The position numbers were made by a program, and so were the translations under genes. The notes beneath the pieces were generated by a model, which ran no database searches, had not been told where the DNA came from, and was given only the letters and a program-made list of their open reading frames with translations. DNA of 64,000 nt, from contig NZ_LT607410.1 of NCBI RefSeq assembly GCF_900091515.1, positions 1,612,001 to 1,676,000 of the forward strand, given 5' to 3'. This document shows, piece after piece, positions 55,102 to 61,355 of the stretch. The first letter of the stretch is position 1; each line of letters opens with the position of its first letter. Origin of the DNA: Micromonospora purpureochromogenes. Lineage in GTDB: Bacteria > Actinomycetota > Actinomycetes > Mycobacteriales > Micromonosporaceae.

Positions 55102-55131
55102 TTGTCTCCGCCTCCACGGGTGCGATAGAAC
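55102..55131 (+). promoter_or_regulatory. Putative promoter of the WhiB-family gene
   Basis: TTGTCT (55102-55107) and TAGAAC (55126-55131) are 18 bases apart, within an AT-richer stretch upstream of the whiB gene at 55214. Confidence 0.4.
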
Positions 55132-55213
55132 ACAGCGCCGGCACTGGGAGCGTCTTCGCGCGGTGCGAACGATGCCCGTCGATCTTGCCGGTCCCACGGG
55201 GGAGGTGGGTGTG

Positions 55214-55606
55214 ATGACCCGGGCGCGTATGCCCCGACCGCACGAGGTGGCCGCCGCACGACGAGATCCGCGACTGTTGCGGGCGTTGCGCGAACGCCGC
55301 CAGGACGACGCCTGGCGGACCAGAGGGACCTGCCAGAGCGTCGATCCGGAGACGTTCTTTCCGGCGCCGAACGAACCGGCCGACGCCGCCGTCGCGCTCT
55401 GCCGCAGTTGCGACGTGCAGGGCTCGTGCCTGGCCTGGGCCCTGGAGGTCGGCGACTGCCACGGTGTCTGGGGTGGCACCACGCCGCGCGAGCGGCGGGC
55501 CATGCTGGTCGCCTGGCGCAGCGAGGTGCAGCCGGATCCGGACGCCGCGGACGACGCCGGCCCGCCGGTGCGCGACCGCCTGCTCACGCTGGTGCCGCTG
55601 AGCTGA
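55214..55606 (+). CDS. WhiB-family Fe-S transcriptional regulator
   Basis: A 130-residue WhiB protein. Four cluster cysteines are seen: GTCQSVDPETFFP, then CRSCDVQGSC. The turn motif is CHGVWGGTTPRERRAML. An N-terminal extension (MPRPHEVAAARRDPRLLRALRERRQDD) of about 35 residues precedes the domain, and the tail has no AT-hook, so it is not WhiB7. The subclass is uncertain; none of the features I know for WhiB1 to WhiB6 is decisive. The ATG at 55214 has GGAGGT seven bases before it. The leader of about 80 bases after the putative promoter holds no clear structure. It senses redox or NO through its 4Fe-4S cluster and binds the primary sigma factor (family knowledge). Confidence 0.92.
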   Translation: MTRARMPRPHEVAAARRDPRLLRALRERRQDDAWRTRGTCQSVDPETFFPAPNEPADAAVALCRSCDVQGSCLAWALEVGDCHGVWGGTTPRERRAMLVAWRSEVQPDPDAADDAGPPVRDRLLTLVPLS

Positions 55607-55722
55607 ACCGGCACCCGCCCGCCACGGCACCGCTCGTCGACTGAGCCGGCCGGGACCACCCATTGGGCGTCCCGGCCGGTCTGGTCGCCGAGCCGGGCGA
55701 CCGGGCGGCGCAGAATGGGCCG

Positions 55723-56337
55723 GTGCCGCACCGCGACGAGATCGACACTCCACGGGGCCCGGCCCGGGTCGAGAGCGACCTGCCGGCCGGCCCGCCGGTC
55801 GCCCTGCTCGTGCTCGGGCACGGGGCGGGCGGCGACGTGGACGCCCCCGACCTGCTCGCGGTCCGGGAGGCGGCCGTCGGCGCGGGGGTGGCGGTGGCGC
55901 GGGTGACCCAGCCGTACCGGGTGGCCGGGCGGCGGGCGCCGGCACCGGCCGGGCACCTTGACGAGGCGTGGACGGCGGTGGTCGCCGGGCTGCGTGCCCG
56001 GCACCGGGACGGGCCGCTGCTGGTCGGCGGGCGTTCCAGCGGTGCCCGGGTGGCCTGCCGTACGGCGGTGGCCGTGGGTGCGGCCGGGGTGGTCGCGCTG
56101 GCCTTCCCGCTGCACCCGCCGGGTCGGCCGGAGCGGTCCCGCGCGGCCGAGCTGCTGACCGGGCTGCCCACCCTGGTGGTCAACGGCGACCGCGATCCCT
56201 TCGGCGTCCCCGACGCCGCCGCCTCGGTCCGCGTGGTCGTCCGCCCCGGTGAGCGTCACGACCTGCGCAAGGACCCGGCCGCCGTGGCCACGGCCGTGCT
56301 CGCCTGGCTCCGCGAGCGGGGCTGGGCGCTGCCCTGA
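55723..56337 (+). CDS. Alpha/beta-hydrolase family protein (KANL3/Tex30-like)
   Basis: A 204-residue small alpha/beta hydrolase. LLVLGHGAGGDVDAPD near residue 35 holds the oxyanion region, GGRSSGARVACR is the nucleophile elbow (GxSxG), LVVNGDRDPFG the acid loop and GERHDLRKD the catalytic His. These match the KANL3/Tex30 dienelactone-hydrolase-like group, whose bacterial substrates are unknown. GTG 55723 has a CAGAAT box six bases upstream and no ribosome-binding site, so a leaderless start is likely. The region downstream to the sigma factor gene holds paired 19-bp palindromes. Confidence 0.82.
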   Translation: MPHRDEIDTPRGPARVESDLPAGPPVALLVLGHGAGGDVDAPDLLAVREAAVGAGVAVARVTQPYRVAGRRAPAPAGHLDEAWTAVVAGLRARHRDGPLLVGGRSSGARVACRTAVAVGAAGVVALAFPLHPPGRPERSRAAELLTGLPTLVVNGDRDPFGVPDAAASVRVVVRPGERHDLRKDPAAVATAVLAWLRERGWALP

Positions 56338-56399
56338 GCCACGGCGGGTAGCCGGCCACCGTCCGGTGAGCTGCCGGGGGCGGGATGCGGCTACGAGCG

Positions 56400-56437
56400 T
56401 GATACCTCAGAGGTATCAAGATGCCTCTGGGGTATCA
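56400..56437. repeat. Two adjacent 19-bp palindromic sites
   Basis: TGATACCTCAGAGGTATCA (56400-56418) is a perfect 9-1-9 palindrome. AGATGCCTCTGGGGTATCA (56419-56437) is a degenerate copy in direct contact with it. The spacing of exactly 19 bases suggests paired protein-binding sites. Confidence 0.7.
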
Positions 56438-56662
56438 GGCTGATGACGGTGTCTTCCCCAGGGCCACGCGCCGGCGGCGAGGGCGGAACGGCTGCGTCGT
56501 AGCCGCCCGTACCCCCGGCGAGCGTGACCGGCGCGGCGCAGGGTCGTTGCATCGGATGGCGCCGGCCGCCCGATTTGGGCGAACGGCACCGTCCTCCCAG
56601 GCCCTTCCTGGTCCCAGCGTCGGTCTCCGCCGAGGCCGGGACCAGGAACGGGGGCGGCCGGC

Positions 56663-56688
56663 GGAATGTCCGGACCTGACCGGGCGTT
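56663..56688 (+). promoter_or_regulatory. SigR-type promoter upstream of sigR
   Basis: GGAAT (56663-56667) and GTT (56686-56688) are exactly 18 bases apart, the SigR/SigH consensus. It lies 40 bases before the GTG of the long sigR reading, so it would direct autoregulated synthesis of the extended form. Confidence 0.65.
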
Positions 56689-56728
56689 ACCACCACCGGA
56701 GCGACACATCTGGCGAGGGGGGTGACCG

Positions 56729-57547
56729 GTGCCGACCGAGACACGGAGCCGGGAACGGGACGATCGGGAAGCACGGCAGCTCCGGCAGCTGCTGGGCGGA
56801 CCGGACTGGCCCGCGACGGTGGGCGGCACGGCGGTGGTGAGAGCGGGCACACCCGGCGGAACCGAATCTGCCGGCAGGTCCGTACGCGTATCCTCGGCGG
56901 GGAAGCATCCGACGCGAGGGGATGTGCGGTTGACCACCGAGAAGACGGACGAGCGCAGGGCCCGCTTCGAGCGGGACGCGATGCCCTTCGTCGACCAGCT
57001 CTACGCTGCCGGGTTGCGGATGACACGCAACCCCGCGGATGCCGAGGACCTGGTCCAGGAGACCTACCTGAAGGCGTACGCCGCCTTCCACCAGTTCGAG
57101 CAGGGCACGAACCTGAAGGCCTGGCTCTACCGGATCCTGACCAACACCTACATCAACACCTACCGCAAGCGGCAGCGCCAGCCCATCCAGGCGCCCACCG
57201 AAGAGATCACCGACTGGCAGCTCGCCGAGGCCGAGTCGCACACCTCCAGCGGCCTGCGCTCGGCCGAGACCGAGGCGCTGGACCGGCTGCCGGACAGCGA
57301 CGTCAAGGAGGCCCTCCAGCAGCTGCCGGAGGAGTTCCGCCTGGCGGTCTACCTGACCGACGTCGAGGGGTTCGCCTACAAGGAGGTCGCCGACATCATG
57401 GGCACGCCGATCGGCACCGTGATGTCCCGCCTGCACCGGGGTCGACGTAATCTGCGCAAGCTGCTCGAGCGCTACGCCGCGGAGCGCGGTTTCAGCTCCG
57501 CGCAGTCCTCGAAGGGCTCGACCGCCGCTGCCGGCCGGGAGGTGTGA
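56729..57547 (+). CDS. sigR: SigR/SigH-type redox-responsive ECF sigma factor (long and short forms)
   Basis: A sigma factor of 272 residues from GTG 56729, or about 205-207 from GTG 56924/TTG 56930. Region 2 includes [60 protein letters not shown]; region 4 includes [48 protein letters not shown]. Both match SigR of Streptomyces and SigH of mycobacteria, which drive thiol-stress genes. A SigR-type promoter lies before the long start and a TATCCT box (56889-56894) before the short one, with GAGGGG eight bases before TTG 56930. Streptomyces makes an unstable long SigR form in the same way. rsrA follows at once. Confidence 0.93.
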   Translation: MPTETRSRERDDREARQLRQLLGGPDWPATVGGTAVVRAGTPGGTESAGRSVRVSSAGKHPTRGDVRLTTEKTDERRARFERDAMPFVDQLYAAGLRMTRNPADAEDLVQETYLKAYAAFHQFEQGTNLKAWLYRILTNTYINTYRKRQRQPIQAPTEEITDWQLAEAESHTSSGLRSAETEALDRLPDSDVKEALQQLPEEFRLAVYLTDVEGFAYKEVADIMGTPIGTVMSRLHRGRRNLRKLLERYAAERGFSSAQSSKGSTAAAGREV

Positions 57548-57548
57548 C

Positions 57549-57836
57549 GTGAGCTGTGGAGAGCCGCACGAGACGGACTGCCGTGAGGTACTCGCTGAGG
57601 TCTACCTCTACCTGGACCTGGAGTGCGGGGAGGAACGGCGCACGCTGATCCGCCACCACCTCGACGAGTGCGGGCCCTGCCTGCGCGAGTACGGCATCGA
57701 GCAGGAGGTGAAGGCGCTCGTCGCCCGCTGCTGCGGCAACGAGACCGCCCCCGACCAGCTGCGCGAGCGGCTGCGGATCCGGCTGACCGAGCTGGTGGTC
57801 TTCGAGACGACCGAGTCGCGCGAACTGGCCGACTGA
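57549..57836 (+). CDS. rsrA: RsrA-type zinc anti-sigma factor, mycothiol system
   Basis: A 95-residue ZAS-family anti-sigma factor that binds the SigR product and lets go when oxidised. The zinc/redox residues of Streptomyces RsrA are all present at the same numbers: Cys11, His37, Cys41 and Cys44 (HHLDECGPC). Cys3 and Cys26 are also found, as is a downstream RCCGNE. GTG 57549 starts one base after the sigma stop, so the two proteins are made together. A strong terminator follows at 57855-57885. In mycobacteria the counterpart is RshA (Rv3221A). Confidence 0.94.
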   Translation: MSCGEPHETDCREVLAEVYLYLDLECGEERRTLIRHHLDECGPCLREYGIEQEVKALVARCCGNETAPDQLRERLRIRLTELVVFETTESRELAD

Positions 57837-57854
57837 ACGTACGTGGAACACGAC

Positions 57855-57885
57855 GGTGGCCCGGGTCGATTCGACCCGGGCCACC
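57855..57885. terminator. Bidirectional terminator
   Basis: GGTGGCCCGGGTC (57855-57867) pairs perfectly with GACCCGGGCCACC (57873-57885) around GATTC. It lies between the convergent rsrA and bL37 genes. Confidence 0.85.
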
Positions 57886-57948
57886 GGTCTGTCCGGCCCC
57901 GGTGGGCCGGCGGTGCTGACCGCGACGGCGGGGTCCCGCCGTGCGAGA

Positions 57949-58023
57949 TCAGGAGTTGGGGCGCTTGCCGTGATTCGCGGCGTTCTTCCTACGGGCCTTC
58001 TTCCTACGGGACTTCTTCGCCAT
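57949..58023 (-). CDS. Ribosomal protein bL37 (24 aa)
   Basis: A 24-residue extremely basic protein starting MAKKSRRKKARRKN and ending NHGKRPNS, translated on the minus strand from ATG 58023. The KANHGKRPN-type ending matches the actinobacterial 50S protein bL37, first seen in mycobacterial ribosome structures. GAGGAGGTCGAC directly before the ATG is one of the strongest ribosome-binding sites in the window, fitting a ribosomal protein. It is too short for ordinary gene calling. The location beside sigR-rsrA and the biotinyl-protein gene agrees with what I recall for mycobacteria. Confidence 0.9.
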   Translation of the reverse strand: MAKKSRRKKARRKNAANHGKRPNS

Positions 58024-58271
58024 GTCGACCTCCTCGTGATGGGCGGATCCCTGCTGCGGCGACTCTCGGCGCCGGTGCACGCACCGGTCCTCCCGGCGCC
58101 AGGGTCCGACCCGCTGATGCTAGTGCGGCCGGCACCCGCCATCGTCCGCCGGGGCGGCCGGAGCGCGCGGCGTTTCCGGTCGTGGACGTGGCGCCGCCCG
58201 CTCCCCGCCCATCGCGTGCCGCCGCATGATTGGATACGTCGGCAGGCAGTCGCGAGAGGGAGGGCCGGGAA

Positions 58272-58487
58272 ATGGCCGAGGAGATCCGTGCCGAGATGGT
58301 GGCCAACGTCTGGAAGGTCGTCGCGTCGGCCGGGGACACCGTGTCCGAGGGGGACACGCTCGTGATCCTGGAGTCGATGAAGATGGAGATCCCCGTCGTC
58401 GCCGAGTCCGACGGCGTGGTCAAGCAGCTCGCCGTCAACGAGGGCGACGTCGTGCAGGACGGTGACCTGATCGCGGTGATCGGTTGA
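58272..58487 (+). CDS. Biotin/lipoyl attachment protein (TB7.3-like)
   Basis: A 71-residue single biotinyl domain. The modified lysine is Lys37 in ESMKMEIPV, the standard biotin motif, flanked by GDTVSEGDTLVILE and LAVNEGDVVQDGDLIAVIG. Stand-alone domains of this size (TB7.3, Rv3221c) are biotinylated in mycobacteria; the carboxylase partner is not encoded nearby. The ATG at 58272 has GGGAGGG about nine bases upstream. A longer in-frame reading from 58230 lacks a ribosome-binding site. The downstream GNAT gene begins in a TTGA overlap with the stop, so the pair is coupled. Confidence 0.93.
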   Translation: MAEEIRAEMVANVWKVVASAGDTVSEGDTLVILESMKMEIPVVAESDGVVKQLAVNEGDVVQDGDLIAVIG

Positions 58488-58996
58488 CCGGCCTGCTGGT
58501 CCGCCCGGCGACCTCGGCCGACTTCGCCGCGATTGCCCGGCTGACGGTGGCCGCGTACGAGGCGGACGGGCAGCTCAAGGGCGAGCACGGGTACGCCGAG
58601 GTGCTCGCCGACGTGACGCACCGGGCGACCCACGGCGAGGTGCTGGTGGCGGTGGACGAGGCGACCGGCGAGGTGCTCGGCTCGGTGACGTTCGTGCTGC
58701 CCGGCAGTCCGTACGCCGAGCTCTCCGGTCCCGGCGAGGCGGAGTTCCGGATGCTCGCCGTGGACCCGGCGGCCCAGGGTCGGGGTGCCGGGGCGGCGCT
58801 GGCCCGGGCCTGCGTCGAGCGGGCCGCCGCGCTGGGCTGCACGGCGGTGGTGATCTGCGTACGCGGTGGGTTCGCCGCGCCGGCGCACCGGCTCTACGAG
58901 CGGATGGGCTTCGTCCGGCTTCGCGAGAAGGACTGGTCGCCGGTGCCCGGGGTGGACCTGCTGGGCCTGCGGCTGGAGCTGACCGGTCAGTCCTGA
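58484..58996 (+). CDS. GNAT-family N-acetyltransferase
   Basis: A 170-residue acetyltransferase filled by one GNAT domain. LLVRPATSADFAAIARLTVAAYEADG starts the fold, FRMLAVDPAAQGRGAGAALARACVERAAALG contains the acetyl-CoA loop (Q-G-R-G-A-G), and YERMGFVRLREKD is the C-terminal motif. The substrate is unknown. TTG 58484 overlaps the biotinyl-protein stop (TTGA), which makes coupled translation likely. Its 3' end overlaps the convergent TetR gene by 10 bases. Confidence 0.9.
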   Translation: MTGLLVRPATSADFAAIARLTVAAYEADGQLKGEHGYAEVLADVTHRATHGEVLVAVDEATGEVLGSVTFVLPGSPYAELSGPGEAEFRMLAVDPAAQGRGAGAALARACVERAAALGCTAVVICVRGGFAAPAHRLYERMGFVRLREKDWSPVPGVDLLGLRLELTGQS

Positions 58997-59574
58997 GCCG
59001 CGTCCGGCTCCGGCTCACCGATCCCGGCGAGCAGCTCGTCGGCGACCTCCAGCGCGATCTTCTTGCGCTCCTGGTCGGTGATGTGCGGGGTGCGTACGGC
59101 GAACCAGCTGCTGTGCACCGCGAAGAGGGTCAGGGCCGCGCGCAGCTGCGCGGCGGGTGAGTCGTCACCCTGGCACAGCTGGTCGGCGAGGCCCAACATC
59201 CGCTGGCGCATCTGCATGCCGGCGGAGAGGCTCTTCAGCACGGTCTGGTTCTGCTCGAAGAACCGCATCACCGAGGGCTGCTCGCTGGCGAACATCATGT
59301 CGGCGTACTTGTTCAGCAGCGCCCGCCGGGTGGCCCGGGTGGGCGGCTGCGACCGGGCCCACGCGATCAGCTCGTCGATCCGCTGCACGCGGTCCTCGAC
59401 CAGGCTGTTGACGATCTCGTCCTTGCTCTTGAAGTGGTAGTACAGCGCCGCCTTGGTGACGTTGAGCCGCTCGGCGATCTCGCGCAGCGAGGTCCGCTCG
59501 TACCCCTGCTCGGTGAAGAGCTCCAGCGCGACGGCCTGGATACGCTCGCGCGTGCCGCCTGTGCTCTCCCTCAC
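58987..59574 (-). CDS. TetR-family transcriptional regulator
   Basis: A 195-residue regulator. The helix-turn-helix is RIQAVALELFTEQGYERTSLREIAERLNVTKAALYYHFKSKDEIV (about residues 9-53); the rest is an all-helical ligand domain. It diverges from an MDR-type MFS gene with a shared region that holds the inverted repeat GGCTAGT-N6-ACTAGCC (59625-59644), so it most likely represses that transporter and itself. GTG 59574 (VRESTGGTRERI) is the best start; GTGs at 59580 and 59583 and a longer reading to 59688 cross the operator and are unlikely. Ligand unknown. Confidence 0.92.
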   Translation of the reverse strand: MRESTGGTRERIQAVALELFTEQGYERTSLREIAERLNVTKAALYYHFKSKDEIVNSLVEDRVQRIDELIAWARSQPPTRATRRALLNKYADMMFASEQPSVMRFFEQNQTVLKSLSAGMQMRQRMLGLADQLCQGDDSPAAQLRAALTLFAVHSSWFAVRTPHITDQERKKIALEVADELLAGIGEPEPDAAQD

Positions 59575-59592
59575 CTGCACCACCCAACTCGC

Positions 59593-59644
59593 TTGACGGT
59601 CTCTTGCTGTCCAACTTACCGTGCGGCTAGTAAGGTAACTAGCC
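59593..59644. promoter_or_regulatory. Divergent promoter region with TetR-type operator
   Basis: GGCTAGT (59625-59631) and ACTAGCC (59638-59644) are perfect 7-bp arms around AAGGTA. TTGACG (59593-59598) with TTACCG (59616-59621) 17 bases later could be the transporter promoter, and a further CTTAC/GTAAG pair overlaps the operator's left side. Confidence 0.6.
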
Positions 59645-59686
59645 GGGCGGCAAGTAAGTGCGTCACTTCTCCGGGGGAGCTTACCC

Positions 59687-61276
59687 ATGAGTCAGGAAAG
59701 CCAGACGGCGGCGAGACCCAACGTCAGGGTCGTGTTGTTCGGCCTGATGATCGCGATGATGCTCGCGATGCTCGACAACATGATCGTCAGCACCGCGCTG
59801 CCGCGGATCGTCGGCGAGTTCGGCGGCGTCGACCACTTCACCTGGGTCGTCACCGCGTACGTCCTGGGCACGACGGTCTCCACCCCGATCTGGGGCAAGC
59901 TCGGCGACCTGTACGGGCGCAAGGCGGTCTTCCTGACCTCCGTGGTCATCTTCCTGATCGGCTCGGCGCTCTGCGGGATGGCCGGCTCGGACATGCTCGG
60001 CGGTCCCGCCGACGGCATGGTCGAGCTGATCGCGTTCCGCGCGGTGCAGGGCCTCGGCGCGGGTGGCCTGATGGTCGGCGTGATGGCGATCATCGGTGAC
60101 CTGGTGCCGCCCCGTGAGCGCGGCCGCTACCAGGGCATGATCGCCGGCATCATGGCCATCGCCATGGTGGCCGGCCCGCTGGTCGGCGGCTTCATCACCG
60201 ACAACCTCTCCTGGCGCTGGGCGTTCTACGTCAACCTGCCGCTGGGCGGGGTCGCGCTGCTGGTGCTGGCCACCACCATGCACCTGCCGAAGTACCGGAC
60301 CGAGCACAAGATCGACTGGCTGGGTGCGGCCCTGCTCTCGGTCGGCATCACCGCGATCGTGCTGCTCACCACCTGGGGTGGCAACGAGTACGACTGGGTC
60401 TCCCCGCAGATCCTCGGCCTGGCGGTGCTCGCCGTGGTGGCGCTGGTCGCCTTCGGCCTCGTCGAGCGCCGGGTTCCCGAGCCCATCCTGCCGCTGGGGC
60501 TCTTCGCCAACCGCAACTTCGCGCTGATCTCGGTGATCGGCTTCCTGCTCGGCTTCGCGATGTTCGGCGCGATGAACTTCCTGCCGCTCTACCAGCAGAC
60601 CGTGCAGGGCGCCTCGGCCACCAACAGCGGCCTGCTGCTGCTCCCGCTGATGTTCGGCATGCTGGTGGTCTCGCTGGTGGTCGGGCGGGCGATCACCAAG
60701 ACCGGCCGGTACCGGATGTTCCCGATCGTCGGCGGCGTGGTGATGACCGCCGGCATGCTCCTGCTCAGCCGCCTCGACGTGGACACCGGCAAGGCCGAGT
60801 CCTCGCTCTACATGGTCGTGCTCGGCGTCGGCATGGGCTTCCTGATGCAGACCTCGATGCTGATCGCGCAGAACAGCGTCGAGCAGAAGGACCTCGGCGC
60901 GGCCAGCGGCGCGGCCACCTTCTTCCGCTCCATCGGCGGCTCGTTCGGCATCTCGCTCTTCGGCGCCATCTTCGCCAACCGGCTCGCCGACTCCGCCGCC
61001 GGCAGCGCGTTCAGCGGCGGCACCGGCGAGGGCGGGGGGATGGACCTGGCGAAGCTCAAGGACCTGCCGGCCCAGACGCGCGAGCTGGTGCTCGGCGGCC
61101 TCTCCGGCGCGATCTCCCACGTGTTCCTGTGGGCGGTGCTCTTCACCGTCGTGGTGCCGGTGCTCGCCTGGTTCATCAAGGAGGTCCCGCTGCGGTCGTC
61201 CAACGACGCCCCGCCGGCCGGGGCGACCCCGGAGGAGCAGGCCGAGACCGCGCTCGGCAAGGCCCCGGTGGCCTGA
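59687..61276 (+). CDS. MDR-type MFS transporter (DHA2/EmrB-QacA family)
   Basis: A 529-residue membrane protein with about 14 segments. Family marks: LDNMIVSTALPRIVGEFGG in the first segment (LD-x-TIVNVALP type), GKLGDLYGRKAVFLTSV loop (motif A), RAVQGLGAGGLMVGVMAIIGD (motif C region). The C-terminal tail is Ala/Glu-rich. It exports drugs with proton antiport. The ATG at 59687 has GGGGGAG eight bases upstream. Divergent from the TetR gene, with the operator 43 bases before the start. A terminator hairpin follows. Confidence 0.94.
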   Translation: MSQESQTAARPNVRVVLFGLMIAMMLAMLDNMIVSTALPRIVGEFGGVDHFTWVVTAYVLGTTVSTPIWGKLGDLYGRKAVFLTSVVIFLIGSALCGMAGSDMLGGPADGMVELIAFRAVQGLGAGGLMVGVMAIIGDLVPPRERGRYQGMIAGIMAIAMVAGPLVGGFITDNLSWRWAFYVNLPLGGVALLVLATTMHLPKYRTEHKIDWLGAALLSVGITAIVLLTTWGGNEYDWVSPQILGLAVLAVVALVAFGLVERRVPEPILPLGLFANRNFALISVIGFLLGFAMFGAMNFLPLYQQTVQGASATNSGLLLLPLMFGMLVVSLVVGRAITKTGRYRMFPIVGGVVMTAGMLLLSRLDVDTGKAESSLYMVVLGVGMGFLMQTSMLIAQNSVEQKDLGAASGAATFFRSIGGSFGISLFGAIFANRLADSAAGSAFSGGTGEGGGMDLAKLKDLPAQTRELVLGGLSGAISHVFLWAVLFTVVVPVLAWFIKEVPLRSSNDAPPAGATPEEQAETALGKAPVA

Positions 61277-61287
61277 CCCGCTCCGTC

Positions 61288-61327
61288 GCGGCCGCGTCGT
61301 CCCCTCCCCGGGGTACGACGCGGCCGC
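61288..61327. terminator. Bidirectional terminator
   Basis: GCGGCCGCGTCGT (61288-61300) pairs perfectly with ACGACGCGGCCGC (61315-61327), between the convergent MFS and TPR genes. Confidence 0.8.
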
Positions 61328-61355
61328 GCCGCTTTCCCACCCCGGTCGGACGGGG

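Larger units (their letters stand above)
56338..56728. other. Intergenic region with palindromes and a SigR-type promoter
   Basis: No gene is seen. The region holds two adjacent 19-base palindromes (56400-56437), a perfect 11-base inverted repeat TTCCTGGTCCC/GGGACCAGGAA (56605-56648) and the SigR-type promoter at 56663-56688. Confidence 0.6.
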
